A stretch of 64,000 nt of DNA, taken from NCBI RefSeq assembly GCF_000478275.1, contig NZ_ASJB01000044.1, positions 1 to 64,000 of the forward strand, read 5' to 3'. Positions 16,601-25,396 of the stretch are shown here, piece after piece. Both the position numbers and the translations under genes were made by a program. Each line of letters starts with the position of its first letter. The stretch's first letter is position 1. The notes beneath the pieces are model-generated. The model was given only the letters and a program-made list of their open reading frames with translations, did no database searches and was not told the origin of the DNA. The stretch comes from Amycolatopsis orientalis DSM 40040 = KCTC 9412 (lineage in GTDB: Bacteria; Actinomycetota; Actinomycetes; Mycobacteriales; Pseudonocardiaceae).

Positions 16601-16747
16601 ACTCGGGCTGACCTCAGGTGCTGCGGTCGCCGGTGCGGCGGCGAGCATGCTGAACGCCATGACGGCCGCAGTGAACACCGCGGCCGACCGTCCTTGATGT
16701 TGTCGCGGCAGGCGGGATACCGCCGTCGATCTACCGGAACGTCTCAC
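13649..16747 (-). CDS. Large exported ALF-repeat protein with LGFP repeats and ricin-type lectin
   Basis: About 1,032 residues from a GTG after AGAGGGGG. A signal peptide (residues ~1-45, ending APATAAPE) leads into a Pro/Ala/Thr linker. A helical ALF-repeat region follows (~80-400; units such as AILGIVAGPELLILTDRNF ending in a Phe-x-x-x-Gly pattern). Then come at least four LGFP repeats (~640-880; LGYPTTDETAF, LGYPTGEETSF and similar) and a ricin-B lectin (~900-1032; GGRCIQVAG, GKCLDLP, NQQWEF). LGFP repeats bind cell-wall material and ricin domains bind sugars, so this is an extracellular wall-associated protein. No catalytic domain is seen. It is divergent from two further ALF genes, suggesting a common secretion or toxin-delivery role. 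Confidence 0.9.
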   Translation of the reverse strand: MRRSGRSTAVSRLPRQHQGRSAAVFTAAVMAFSMLAAAPATAAPEVSPSTTAAPDPATPPAATPPAPVPLTVGALPGAPTEPAQSAPKATLAQSTDAEKAQAAAILGIVAGPELLILTDRNFTAAMYYAADDLDKQKPLEPEHRKVKDAAVAALGESDDACTTFIKTGMAAAHVQDQAIVAERRTRQEVERTAKAKAAGLLGIPADNTVLAKSVYEFIVYLDLNADNHKDTAVKEAARAALRGTAEAQWTFLTVGVFDEHSKDVDRLIREDEAKTEAEKAAELAREAKANAAWHALGIRGDTALVNLSDQDFVIEIWSRAPRDTEVHGAAEAAVRSRNPADWKAFIDRGAKDAHLRDIDNELRKRDEEYVRQITEIRTRAVKSRVHTALVTAADAALAGTPIDRERFLRIGQDQNLTQSLRTLTKTMDEAYLTDSNGRATLTLWQPGNHPEQAWKIEPGLADPACFSLQSVSRPNNYVRWDKKKNTPASVPTEAYVTVAPTDGTPEFKAEATWCLHPNVLLFSPKGSGLYLHPEGARGDTWEVDTPAPPTPFDLRYTRDEKIRANLGKPIADPVLDANNLGYRAYEKGRLYLTRYTNTQVHPVYNGPILDKFLALGGPGTLGGMLTDQTNTPDGKGQILQITNAQGSYYPLYITWSPASGAHEVHGVIGDTWNKAGGVTGRLGYPTTDETAFGTAGGQYNRFTGGSIYWMPTIGARTITGDIHTKFAALGYETGPLGYPTGEETSFAAEGGVFQRFSTGSIYRTTFHGVRAVTGDIHKKYAELGYEAGFVTYPVGDETPTSDGAGKYINFSTGVAIYWHPTTGAHPVYGNIRSKWDALGSEKSYLGYPTTDELPLPKGRRSNFQNGRIDWSNDGGGTIDYKTITMTPGSIELKSANGGRCIQVAGVGQDALRDSAGTELWDCVAGAKQVWKLTHLGNNKYTLKNQNSGKCLDLPTNYNNGTRIVQYTCHNDLNQQWEFTTAANGTLALRSVYSAKIIEALGNGTANATLIGQGADLGNANQRWTPIQISTTP

Positions 16748-17024
16748 AACTATTCCCCCTCTTGATGGCATGATTATTGAATCAAATGGCGTATTACCGC
16801 TCAGCGAGAACTGCCGGTTCGGGGCGGCCAGAAAAACGCGAGCCTGATGAGAACTAGCGTCCATGTCGATTTGGCGTCAATAGGTCTGGACAACCGAAAC
16901 TCAGCTGTGATCAACTGCACTGAATTCATGTGAGCGCCGTCACTTTGTGATGGGGTGCGGTTGTGGTGATGTGCCATAGTTTCCCCGCTGCGTGATCACG
17001 CGGCTACTGGGGGGAGTAGGGATC
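16748..17024. promoter_or_regulatory. Divergent promoter region of the ALF locus
   Basis: 277 bases, AT-richer than its surroundings, between two divergent ALF-repeat genes. It must carry promoters in both directions. No operator repeat stands out by eye. Confidence 0.5.
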
Positions 17025-18095
17025 TTGACGAAGGTTACTGCCGTCTGCAGAGCGCTCGTGATCGGACTGGCGATCACACTTTCGTTATCTGGCAACGCTT
17101 CTGGTGGTGTCCCGGCCTGGGCGGGGCCGAGGGTGACGGGGATCGAGGAGTCGCCGTGGTACCCGATAGTGCGCCAGGTCGCTCTCTATCACGGGGAAAC
17201 GCTGGTTCGAGCCTCGGCGTGGCAGGCGATATGGTCGGAAGAAGGAGAAACCGCACTCCAGTGGTTCGTCTTATCCGGATTCCGCGAAGCAAGAGAACGC
17301 GCCCAGCAGAATTCTGCGCGCAATCGTGATTTCGTGCAGCGAGTATTAGCGACATATACCGCCGCGTACTCGCCGCGGGTCCACGCCGCCGCGAAACAGG
17401 CATCCCAAGGCAGCGACGCGGATCGCGACCGTTTCGTGCGGACCGGTTTCGCCGAAGCCAAGGCACTCGACACCGCCGCGCGTGAGGCTGACGAGCAGCA
17501 TCGTCAGGTGATCGCTCAGGCTGAGCGCGAGTATGTTCGGCTGCTGGCGGAATCTGATCCCGGCGAACAGGTCCGGCTGGCCGCGCTGCACGCCTTGCGC
17601 CCGGGGAGCACGGACACCGATATCCGGGAGTTCTATGCCACCGGGTGGATGGCCGCTGCGGCACTGGATGTGGAGATCTTCCGGCTCCGCACTCAGGACG
17701 CGGGGATCCGGTATCACGCGGTGATCCCGCGGCTGGTCGCCGATGCCGAGGCGGCCGAGATGGAGGCCCGCAACGCCGGGGAGGCCGCGGCGGAGCAGGC
17801 CCGTATGGTCGCCGCCCGCGCCTGGGCCACCACACGGGAGAAGGCTGAGGAAGCACGCCAGGCGTGGGAGGCCGAGCGGCAGCTCTGCCTGGAGCAGGCC
17901 CGCTACTGGCAGACGGTGAAAGACCGCGCGGCCGCGGAAACCGACCCGGTCTGGGCGGCGATCGCGTCGGGCGCGGAGAAACAGCGCGGCGGCTGGACGA
18001 CGGAAACGGCGTTCGCCGGTGACGAGGCCACCCGATGGCAGGGTGCCCGCGAGCAGGCCCAGCAGGGCTACGACCGGATGACCACCCGCCCCTGA
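17025..18095 (+). CDS. Exported ALF-repeat protein without effector domain
   Basis: About 356 residues from a TTG eight bases after GGGGGGAG. It has a signal peptide of ~30 residues (VIGLAITLSLSGNASGGVPA). At least three ALF-type units follow (TALQWFVLSGFREARERA, DRDRFVRTGFAEAKALDTAA, DTDIREFYATGWMAAAALD). The second half is a charged coiled coil with many Ala, Glu and Arg. No C-terminal enzymatic domain is present. It directly precedes the large ALF-nuclease gene in the same direction, so it may be a partner or truncated paralogue of that toxin. Confidence 0.8.
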   Translation: MTKVTAVCRALVIGLAITLSLSGNASGGVPAWAGPRVTGIEESPWYPIVRQVALYHGETLVRASAWQAIWSEEGETALQWFVLSGFREARERAQQNSARNRDFVQRVLATYTAAYSPRVHAAAKQASQGSDADRDRFVRTGFAEAKALDTAAREADEQHRQVIAQAEREYVRLLAESDPGEQVRLAALHALRPGSTDTDIREFYATGWMAAAALDVEIFRLRTQDAGIRYHAVIPRLVADAEAAEMEARNAGEAAAEQARMVAARAWATTREKAEEARQAWEAERQLCLEQARYWQTVKDRAAAETDPVWAAIASGAEKQRGGWTTETAFAGDEATRWQGAREQAQQGYDRMTTRP

Positions 18096-18180
18096 CCCGG
18101 CGGATGCATTCCGCCTGGCCGCGACCCGACCGTGAGCCAGGTGTCCTGACACGGACTTTTCTTCGAGGGTGGGGTGTGTT

Positions 18181-21100
18181 GTGCGAATGCCGAGACGGAT
18201 GCGCCGCGCGAGACAAGGGATCCTGGCCACGAGGTGGTGCCGCCGAACCATGGTCGTGGCCCTCGCCGCGGCCCTGGTCGCCGGGGGAGCGGGACCGGGC
18301 AGCTCGGTCGCCGCGCTGTCCGCGCCCGGTGCCACGCAGGGCCAGTGGCAGCCACCAGCCAGCCCCGCCGCGGCGGGCGATACCCCACTGCCGGCGTCCG
18401 GGCCGGAAGGCGATCCGGAACAGGAAGCTCTGCTGCGGCAGCTGCAGCTGGATCTGCTGGCCGACATCGCCGCGTTCGACGAGGACGAGGAAGTCCGCGC
18501 CGCCGCCCGCGACACCCTGCGGAAAGCGGAAGCGGGCGACGCCACCGCGATCCCGGTGTTCTTCGACCATGGACAGCAGGACGCCAAAGCGGCGGCGAGG
18601 AAACGCAAAGCCGACGCCGACGCCCACAACCGTGCCCTGATCGAACCGCTGGCGGGCACCGGCGGCCCGGTGTTCAACGCCGCCGTGGCCCGCGCCCTGG
18701 CCGGCAACGCCTACGACCGGGCCGACTTCCTGGCCTTCGGCCGCGACATCGCCGCCGAACAGGACCGGCGCGAGGGTGCCTATGACAAGGAGCTGAAGAA
18801 CCGGCGGCGGATGCACGTCCAGGTCGCCGCCGACCGCGGCACCCCCGAGGTGTCCGCGGCGGCGAAGGCGGCACTCGCCGGCGGGGACGCCGCGATCGCG
18901 GAGTTCCTCAAGACCGGATACCTCGCCGCGGCCCAGCGCGACGCCGACGCGCGTGAACACCATCTCGCCGAGCTCGAACGCAAACGTAAAGAGGCCGTCG
19001 CGGCGTCGGATCTGGCGCAGCGGACCGCGCGGGCGATGCGCGCCCGCACCAACCTGCTCGCCGCCCACGCCGATGGGGTCAAAGCCCTCGAGCGCACCGC
19101 GAACGACATGACGTCCGCGGCGAACATCTCCCGCGAGACCGCCCGTCTTCTGGCCTCGGATCAGGCCGGGCACACGTACCACCCGGAGCTGTATCAGCGG
19201 GCGAAGGACGACGTCGCCCGCGAGGTCGGCCGCGCCGTCACCGACGCCCAAGCCGCCCAGAACGCCGCCGCCGGGGCCGGGGTCCAGGTCGACATCCTGC
19301 TGCAGAACGGGATGCCGCACGGCACGCAGTGGGCGAAGGTCGTGCAGGGCATGGCCGCCGCCGCGGACGCCGCGAAACGCGCCGCGCAGACCGCCGCGCA
19401 CGCCATCGACGCCATCCACGCCGACGCCGCCGCCACCGACGCCGCCGAGAAGGCCAGGGCGCACGAGGAGAACGCCCGGCAGTGGCGACTCAACGCCGAA
19501 TCCCACGCCGCCGCGGCCGCCCAGCTCGCCCAGGCTGCCAAGGAGCAGGCCACCGCCGCCGCCGAGGCCGCCGAATTGGCGCGCCGTGCCCGCGTTGACG
19601 CCGAAACCGCGCTGAGCAACGCCCGCGCCCACGCGGCGAACGTCAAACAGGCCCGTGTCGAGGCCGAGCGTGAACGGGACGTCGCCGCCGCGAAACGGCA
19701 GGAAGCCGAACAGTGGCGTCAGCAGGCCGCCGCGAAACGGGAGGAAGCCGAAGCCAAGCAACGCGAAGCCGCCCAGCACCGCGACGCCGCCCAGCGCGAA
19801 GCCGCCATCGCCCATCAGAAACGTCTGGACGCCGAGGCCCAGCAGCGGATCGCGGCGGGGAAACGCGGTGACGCCCAAGCCCAGGAACAGATCGCCGCCG
19901 ACGCCTCCCGTGACGCACGCGCCCAGGAGAAGATCGCCTTGGACGCCAACACCAGTGCCCGCAACGAGGAAGCCAACGCGTTCCGGGCCCGGGACGAGGC
20001 CGCGGCGATCGCCCAGTCCGCGGACACCGCGGACAAGAAGGCGGTCGCCCTCGAAGGCATGGCACAGCGGATGCAGCAATCCACCGAGGTCGCCCAGGCG
20101 GACAAGGACCAGGCGTGGGCCGCGGCCCACGCGGCACGAGCGGACGCCAACAAGGCCAGGGATGCCGCGCAGATCGCCCGTGGCCACGCGAACGACGCTC
20201 AAGCGGCGGCGGGCCGTGCCCGCGGTGCCGCGATCGAGGCCGACGCCGCCGCCGGCCGGGCTCGCGCCCACGCCGACGCCGCCCAAGCCGCCGCCGCGCA
20301 AGCCCGCGCCGCCGCCCGCGAAGCCGAAGTCGCCGCCGAGAACGCCCGCACCGCCGCGAACGAGGCCCAGGCCGCAGCGGCACGCGCCAACGAGGCCGCC
20401 ACCCGCGCCGAACGGGAAGCCGCCGCCGTCCACGCCGAAGCACTGCGCGCCCGCGCCTCCGCCGAGGAAGCCACCGCTGCCGAGGCCCGAGCCGCGGAGA
20501 ACGCGCGCAACGCGGCGAACCTCGCGCAGCAGGCCGCCGTGGAGGCAGCCATCACCCGGGACGCGGCACACCGCACCCGGGACGAAGCCAACGCCGCCGG
20601 AGTCGAGGCAGCCACCGCCGCCATGCAGGCCGGCATCGCGGCCAGGGCCGCGACCGCGTCGGTGCAGTCCGCATCGGGCATCGCCGCCCCGGCGGACCAG
20701 GCCATCGCGATTGTGAGCCCCTTCACCGGCGCCGACATCGACGCCGACTTCATCATCCAGGTCGCCAACCGCGCCAAAGACGTCGGCAACAGCCAGGTAG
20801 AGGCCGCCCAGGCCGCCGCGGCGGACGCCGCCGTCCAAGCGCAGCGGGCCGCCGACGCCGCCCGCAACGCCGCCGCCGACGTCGCCCCCGCCTACCAGGC
20901 AGCCGCCCAGGCGGCCAGTTCCGCGGCCGCCGCCGCCCGCTCCGCCGCGGCCGCGCAGCAGTCGGCGGCCGACGCCGCGATCCACGGCGCCGCGGCACGC
21001 AAGGCCGCCGCCGAGGCCGACGTCGTCGATGCCGGCGCCCAAGCCGACGCCCAAGCCGCACGGGCGGCGGCCAACCAGGCCGCCGCGGACGCCGCCCTCG

Positions 21101-22503
21101 CCGGGCGCCTCGCCGACCAGGCCGAAGCCGACGCCCGCGCCGCCCGCGCGGCCGCCGACTCCGCCACCCGCGCGGCGAACGAGGCCAGCGCCGCCGCGAC
21201 ACGCGCCGAGCGGGACGCCCTCGCCGCGAAACAAGCAGCCGACCAAGCCCAGCGCGACGCTGACGCCGCCCGTGTCTCAGCGGACCGGGCCGCGGAACAC
21301 GCACGGAACGCCGACGAGGCAGCCACCAACGCCGAGAATTACGCCAAAGACACCGAAGCGCGTGCCAACAACGTCGCCCAGGTGTCTCGCGACATCCAGG
21401 CTCAGTTGGCTCAGATCCAGGAGCAGCTCCGGCTGGAAAACGAAGCGCGGCAACGTCAGGAGGTGGAGCAGGCCATCACCGACGACAGCGAAATTCCCGC
21501 GCTGACCTCGGCGGAAGCCGACGCGCTGCGGACTGAGAAGGGGCAAGCCGCTGTTGACGAGTACAACCGCGCTCGCGCGGACGCCAACAAGCCTTTGCTC
21601 GACTTCATCGCCGCCGAAGGCGGGCAGATCATCCTGGACATCATCGGCTACAACGACGCCAAACGCTGCTTCACCGAAGGCGACTTCATCTCCTGCGTCA
21701 TGACCGTCATCAACGCCCTGCCCATCCTCAAGATCGCCTCCGTGCTCAGCAAGATTCCCGACGCCGTGTCCGCCGTCGTCCGGATCGTCAAGGGCATCCG
21801 CACCTTCAAGGACCTGAAGGTCGCGGGACGGCGGCTGACCGGCGAACTGAGAGACCTGGCACAGCGGCTGATCAGGTGCAAGACGGTCGCCGTGAACAGC
21901 CTCGCCGGTCCCGGGTGCGACGTGCAAACGAAACCCAACCGCGACCCCCACGCACCCCCCATTAACGATCCGCGGCGGGACCCTTACCCCTTTCCCGGCC
22001 CACTCCCCGTGCCCGGCCCCGGCGAGGAGAACAACGACCGGAAATGCCCCGACGGCACCACCGGATGGGTCATCAACGACCGCATGCAGAACTTCACCTA
22101 CAACAACGTGCCCGCAAGCCGCGCCACCGGTGGAACCGCGTGTGTCGCTCACGTCGTTCCAAGGCAACCGGGAGACCCAGACGAGCCGGTGGGGTATGAC
22201 AGGCTGACGATGGACAAGAGCCATCTCATCGCATCGACGATGGGTGGAGTGCACCACGTGCAAAATATTGTCCCGCTGTACAAACGTGCGAACACGCCGG
22301 TAATGCAATGGGACGTTGAAGAGCCGATCAAACAGGCGGTCCGCGGCGGCGAGCCAGTATACGTTCGAGTAAGCGCCTACTATGAGGGTAACGAGGCCCT
22401 GCCTAAAAGACTGTATGTCAAGGCGTGGGGCATGAAAGGCAACTTCCGCTGCCTCGCGATAATCGAGAACGTTTCCAACCCGCCGCGCGCGGTCTGTCAA
22501 TAA
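18181..22503 (+). CDS. Polymorphic toxin: ALF repeats, long coiled coil and C-terminal NS_2-type nuclease
   Basis: About 1,440 residues. There is a signal peptide with a basic start (MPRRMRRARQ) and a hydrophobic core to residue ~48. ALF units occupy ~70-330. An enormous Ala/Arg/Glu-rich coiled coil runs from ~370 to ~1,110. A hydrophobic patch follows (ILDIIGYNDAKRCF, then VINALPILKIASVLSK). The C-terminal ~140 residues read YDRLTMDKSHLIASTMGG, then NIVPLYKRANTPVMQ, matching the DNA/RNA non-specific endonuclease type 2 pattern (DRGHL-x-GG-N) with His in DKSHL as the probable catalytic base. Modular polymorphic toxins carry such variable nuclease tips. Immunity candidates follow at 22618 and 23909. 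The start (GTG 18181 or ATG 18187) is uncertain. Confidence 0.88.
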   Translation: MRMPRRMRRARQGILATRWCRRTMVVALAAALVAGGAGPGSSVAALSAPGATQGQWQPPASPAAAGDTPLPASGPEGDPEQEALLRQLQLDLLADIAAFDEDEEVRAAARDTLRKAEAGDATAIPVFFDHGQQDAKAAARKRKADADAHNRALIEPLAGTGGPVFNAAVARALAGNAYDRADFLAFGRDIAAEQDRREGAYDKELKNRRRMHVQVAADRGTPEVSAAAKAALAGGDAAIAEFLKTGYLAAAQRDADAREHHLAELERKRKEAVAASDLAQRTARAMRARTNLLAAHADGVKALERTANDMTSAANISRETARLLASDQAGHTYHPELYQRAKDDVAREVGRAVTDAQAAQNAAAGAGVQVDILLQNGMPHGTQWAKVVQGMAAAADAAKRAAQTAAHAIDAIHADAAATDAAEKARAHEENARQWRLNAESHAAAAAQLAQAAKEQATAAAEAAELARRARVDAETALSNARAHAANVKQARVEAERERDVAAAKRQEAEQWRQQAAAKREEAEAKQREAAQHRDAAQREAAIAHQKRLDAEAQQRIAAGKRGDAQAQEQIAADASRDARAQEKIALDANTSARNEEANAFRARDEAAAIAQSADTADKKAVALEGMAQRMQQSTEVAQADKDQAWAAAHAARADANKARDAAQIARGHANDAQAAAGRARGAAIEADAAAGRARAHADAAQAAAAQARAAAREAEVAAENARTAANEAQAAAARANEAATRAEREAAAVHAEALRARASAEEATAAEARAAENARNAANLAQQAAVEAAITRDAAHRTRDEANAAGVEAATAAMQAGIAARAATASVQSASGIAAPADQAIAIVSPFTGADIDADFIIQVANRAKDVGNSQVEAAQAAAADAAVQAQRAADAARNAAADVAPAYQAAAQAASSAAAAARSAAAAQQSAADAAIHGAAARKAAAEADVVDAGAQADAQAARAAANQAAADAALAGRLADQAEADARAARAAADSATRAANEASAAATRAERDALAAKQAADQAQRDADAARVSADRAAEHARNADEAATNAENYAKDTEARANNVAQVSRDIQAQLAQIQEQLRLENEARQRQEVEQAITDDSEIPALTSAEADALRTEKGQAAVDEYNRARADANKPLLDFIAAEGGQIILDIIGYNDAKRCFTEGDFISCVMTVINALPILKIASVLSKIPDAVSAVVRIVKGIRTFKDLKVAGRRLTGELRDLAQRLIRCKTVAVNSLAGPGCDVQTKPNRDPHAPPINDPRRDPYPFPGPLPVPGPGEENNDRKCPDGTTGWVINDRMQNFTYNNVPASRATGGTACVAHVVPRQPGDPDEPVGYDRLTMDKSHLIASTMGGVHHVQNIVPLYKRANTPVMQWDVEEPIKQAVRGGEPVYVRVSAYYEGNEALPKRLYVKAWGMKGNFRCLAIIENVSNPPRAVCQ

Positions 22504-22530
22504 ACGTCGCGCTAGCAGGTGCTGTTGATC

Positions 22531-22575
22531 TGTAGCATACTGGGCGGGCAATGTTTACCTGCCCAGTATGCTACA
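22531..22575. terminator. Hairpin between toxin gene and immunity gene
   Basis: 15-bp perfect arms (22531-22545 TGTAGCATACTGGGC with 22561-22575) around a 15-nt loop. It lies 28 bases after the toxin stop and could end most toxin transcripts, leaving the immunity gene to be read from its own promoter. Confidence 0.65.
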
Positions 22576-22617
22576 GTGACTCCAAGTGATTTCGCGGGTT
22601 GAAAGGATTTGCGGCCG

Positions 22618-23169
22618 ATGGCTGATGGTCGTCCCATGGTGGACCGTATAGCGTCTGCTATTGGCTGGGAGGGTGCGGTCTCCGCCCGACTTTCCTGGGA
22701 TGAAGTTGAAGCTCGGATGAAAACTTCCTTTCCTCGCGACTACAAGGAGTTCATGGGAAAGTTCCCTTCTGGGGCGTTTCGTGACGTGATAAGGATCCTG
22801 AATCCTATCCAGGATGGCAAATTTTTGGCGCTCTTCGAGGAAGATTTTGACCGGAGCCTCGTCGGTGTTAAAATGGCTAGAGAGTACGGATATGATAGCT
22901 TTCCGCCATTTCCGGAGCCTGGTGGCGTAATTCCATTTGCCTCAGATTTCGCTGGTGGCACGCTTTTTTGGCTGCCGTGGACGCCCGACCCCGATAAATG
23001 GCATGTGGTATACCAAAGTCGGCACAGCCCTGATGACTGGACGAGGACAAAACGACCGATGACTGCGGTGATGCTTGAGCTCGCGACCAGTCGAAGCACG
23101 CGCAACATCCTTGGTTGGGACATGGCCGCCAAAGATCGATCATTGGAGCCTTTCGAACTCGGTTCCTGA
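22618..23169 (+). CDS. SMI1/KNR4-type immunity protein
   Basis: 183 residues from ATG 22618. The SMI1/KNR4 pattern is visible: SWDEVEARMKTSFPRDYKEF, then MGKFPSGAF, FPPFPEPGGVIPFASD and TLFWLPWTPDP. Proteins of this fold bind and block polymorphic-toxin nuclease tips. It is the first gene after the NS_2 nuclease toxin, so it is the best immunity candidate. Codon use is visibly AT-richer than in neighbouring genes, a sign of transfer. AAGGA lies eleven bases before the start. Confidence 0.85.
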   Translation: MADGRPMVDRIASAIGWEGAVSARLSWDEVEARMKTSFPRDYKEFMGKFPSGAFRDVIRILNPIQDGKFLALFEEDFDRSLVGVKMAREYGYDSFPPFPEPGGVIPFASDFAGGTLFWLPWTPDPDKWHVVYQSRHSPDDWTRTKRPMTAVMLELATSRSTRNILGWDMAAKDRSLEPFELGS

Positions 23170-23582
23170 ACCCAGCGGTGCCGCAGCTCAGGCCGTGGTC
23201 GTGCGCGGCACCTCCGGCCTATCGTCCGGGAAAAGGGACTGCGGATGCACGCTGGCAGCCGACCGCGTCCACCTCCAGCTACGGTATGACCCAGGTGGCG
23301 CACGCTTGGGCGCGGCTGCTCGACCGCACCCGGCGACCCAACACCCGGCAGGGGAACTGATCTTCGTCGGTCACTACGAGTCGCTCCTCGTCCAAGTCGT
23401 GGCTATCGTCGACCCGACACCTTCCGTGAGGGCACCGAGCTCCGATTGGTCGAGCGGAAGCGCTGTATCGATGAGACGACACGGATCATGGACGGCGGCG
23501 GCCACGGCCGTGGCTGAGAAGAGGCGATCGGGGAATCCGCGGTCCTGCTGCTCCCGCGACCGATCTGTCTCGTAACCGTAAG
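23170..23582. other. No intact gene; likely decayed DNA
   Basis: Frames are short and overlapping with no good start. The right end runs into the relic at 23583. I cannot assign the left 300 bases to any family. Confidence 0.4.
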
Positions 23583-23775
23583 AACATCATGCGCGAATAC
23601 GCCGAGGAGTTCCTTGGCGTTGCAGACGCGCAAGGGGAGGGAGGTCGATGGATCGACTACGCCAAGGAGACGCCAGCTCGCGAACGCGAAGGCGTGCGGC
23701 AAACTCGTGGTTAAAGTGCTCGGCCTCGACCCATTGCCGTGGAAGCCCGAATTGCTGAACAGTCTGCGTAATTGA
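23583..23775 (+). pseudogene. Fragment related to the NUDIX-like membrane protein gene at 48858
   Basis: The plus strand reads NIMREYAEEFLGVADAQGEG and GRWIDYAKE. After a frame shift it reads KVLGLDPLPWKPELLN before a stop. This parallels TVMREFAEEFLDIEEAYGRG, PLDYEHD and GLGLDPLTWKPELLM in the intact gene at 48858-50081. Only about 60 residues of the family remain, with a shift in the middle, so it is a relic of a second copy. Confidence 0.65.
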
Positions 23776-23908
23776 CGTCAAATCATTCGATGTCCAACGG
23801 CTTCACCTGCTCCGCTGAGATCCAGAACACGCTGAGGGGAAACGCGACCAAAACCAGATGTTGACCGTCGCCAGCCACGCTAGCCATTTCGACCAGCCAG
23901 GGAAGTCG

Positions 23909-24463
23909 ATGAACCACTCCGAAACCCCGTCCTGCGTCGACGGGATCGCCGACCTGCTGGGCTGGCAGCGGCAGTTCACCCCCGAGAGGTCCTGGGCAAC
24001 AGTCGAGCACGACCTGGGCGTCGCGTTGCCGTCGGATTACAAGGAGTTGCTCGCCCGGTTCCCGGGCGGGGTGTTCAGGCGGATCGAGATCGACAGCCCG
24101 ATCGCTAACGATCGAGCCTGGACGAAGTACAAGCGTGCCCTCGACGAACTCCTCGAGATCATCGGCGATGAGGACCTCGAATACCTCGACAACGTCGACT
24201 ACACCTTGTACCCCGAGCCTGGTGGCCTGCTGCCGTGGGGAACCGATGGCCAAGGCGGCACCTTCTGCTGGATCACCGATGCCGGCGACCCGGATCATTG
24301 GAGAATCGCCTACCACGACCAGAGCGCGGACCAATGGCGCGAGCACCCCGGCCCGGTCACTCAACTCCTCTACGAAATCCTCACCAACCGCGGGCGGGAC
24401 GACCTTTTGCGCTGGGACCTCATGGACGTGCCCGTGGAGTACGTCCCGTTCTCCCACCGCTAG
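23909..24463 (+). CDS. Second SMI1/KNR4-type immunity protein
   Basis: About 184 residues from ATG 23909 (MNHSETPSCVDGIADLLGW); an upstream ATG at 23858 is possible but gives an unlikely leader. It shows the SMI1 pattern ERSWATVEHDLGVALPSDYK, LLARFPGGVF, LYPEPGGLLPWGTD and GTFCWITDAGDPDHWRI. It shares architecture with the immunity gene at 22618 but is clearly diverged and has host-like GC. Arrays of unlike SMI1 genes behind a toxin are typical of polymorphic-toxin loci and can protect against variants. Confidence 0.85.
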   Translation: MNHSETPSCVDGIADLLGWQRQFTPERSWATVEHDLGVALPSDYKELLARFPGGVFRRIEIDSPIANDRAWTKYKRALDELLEIIGDEDLEYLDNVDYTLYPEPGGLLPWGTDGQGGTFCWITDAGDPDHWRIAYHDQSADQWREHPGPVTQLLYEILTNRGRDDLLRWDLMDVPVEYVPFSHR

Positions 24464-24552
24464 CTCGTTCGCGACTGTGCGAGATGGCCTTGCGGTGGGC
24501 CGCCGCGGTTACGGTGGCTAACACCGTTTCGTCGTGCTGGACAGGAGGCAGC

Positions 24553-25059
24553 ATGCAAGGGGAGGAACCTGTGCCCTCCGCGCGGCTTGGGGGTGACCGG
24601 CCCGCGACACGGCGACCCAGGCGGTGGTGGCGTGTGGTGACGGTGGGTGTGTCTGTACTGGCGGCGCTCGGCGTGCTGAGTGGAGCCGCGTTCACCCCCA
24701 GGGTGGCGAACCACGTCGGTTACGCGCTTCCGGGCGACAGAGGTCTTCCGTACCGGATCCATTACAACGGCAGGGACTACCGCAGCGACGTGACGTGCGC
24801 CGGCGCACGATGGTGCGACGACGATCGAACCCCTGACCAGCGCGCAAGGCCGTACTGCACATCTCGTGCCAGGCTCGACCTCGCGAAGGGAAACAGTGGT
24901 ACAGAACTGGCGAAGGTCGATGACGTCTTCACCCTGTTCGGACCTTCACACGCCATATTCACCGCTGGCGTCCTCCCGCCAGGCGAGACAGTGACAGCAG
25001 TCCTCGTAGAGGCATCCACTGACTGCTACGTGACGTACGCCCTGATGGGTGGCCCTTAG
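24553..25059 (+). CDS. Membrane-anchored extracytoplasmic protein, unknown
   Basis: 168 residues, ATG five bases after AGGAGG. A basic stretch (ATRRPRRWWRV) leads into one transmembrane or signal segment (VTVGVSVLAALGVLSGAAF, residues ~33-51). The outer domain of ~115 residues has paired cysteines (DVTCAGARWCDD, ARPYCTSR and STDCYVTYA). No family is recognised. A fragment nearly matching bases ~24670-24728 reappears at 31244-31301, so relatives have been shuffled locally. Confidence 0.75.
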   Translation: MQGEEPVPSARLGGDRPATRRPRRWWRVVTVGVSVLAALGVLSGAAFTPRVANHVGYALPGDRGLPYRIHYNGRDYRSDVTCAGARWCDDDRTPDQRARPYCTSRARLDLAKGNSGTELAKVDDVFTLFGPSHAIFTAGVLPPGETVTAVLVEASTDCYVTYALMGGP

Positions 25060-25396
25060 CGAGCCGGGGAGCCAGGGCGGCGATCTGCGCATAGCCGATT
25101 CAGGCGTGTCGCCGACTGGGCGGGTCGGGCGCGCCGAGGAAGAGGAAGCGCACCGCCTCAGGAAAACCATGCCATATATCGAACAGATGGCCAGTGTGGG
25201 CGAGAAGCGGCCGTTCGGTCATGGCCTTGTGTCAGTCACAGCTTCGGCAGTGAGGGCGTGTCGTCGGTGGGGCGATGCGCGGCCTGCCGGTGCCGATGCC
25301 CCGGCGACGCCGGATAGCGTGACTCGTAGTGGCGGGCAGGTCCCAGACCACCACGCTGGGGCATCCCGTTTACGGGCGGGGATTGCTTCTCCGGAA
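25060..25396. other. Intergenic stretch, no gene seen
   Basis: Between a membrane-protein gene and the convergent GyrB-like gene. No frame looks coding and no strong hairpin was found. Confidence 0.4.

Noticed and set aside
17074-21246. 1,390-residue minus-strand open frame, Gly/Val/Arg-rich
   Set aside because: It is the antisense shadow of the alanine-rich coiled-coil toxin gene; composition is pure GC-skew artefact and there is no motif.
23075-23575. Plus-strand ORF overlapping the end of the first immunity gene
   Set aside because: Out of frame with SMI1 and without ribosome site; composition suggests chance.
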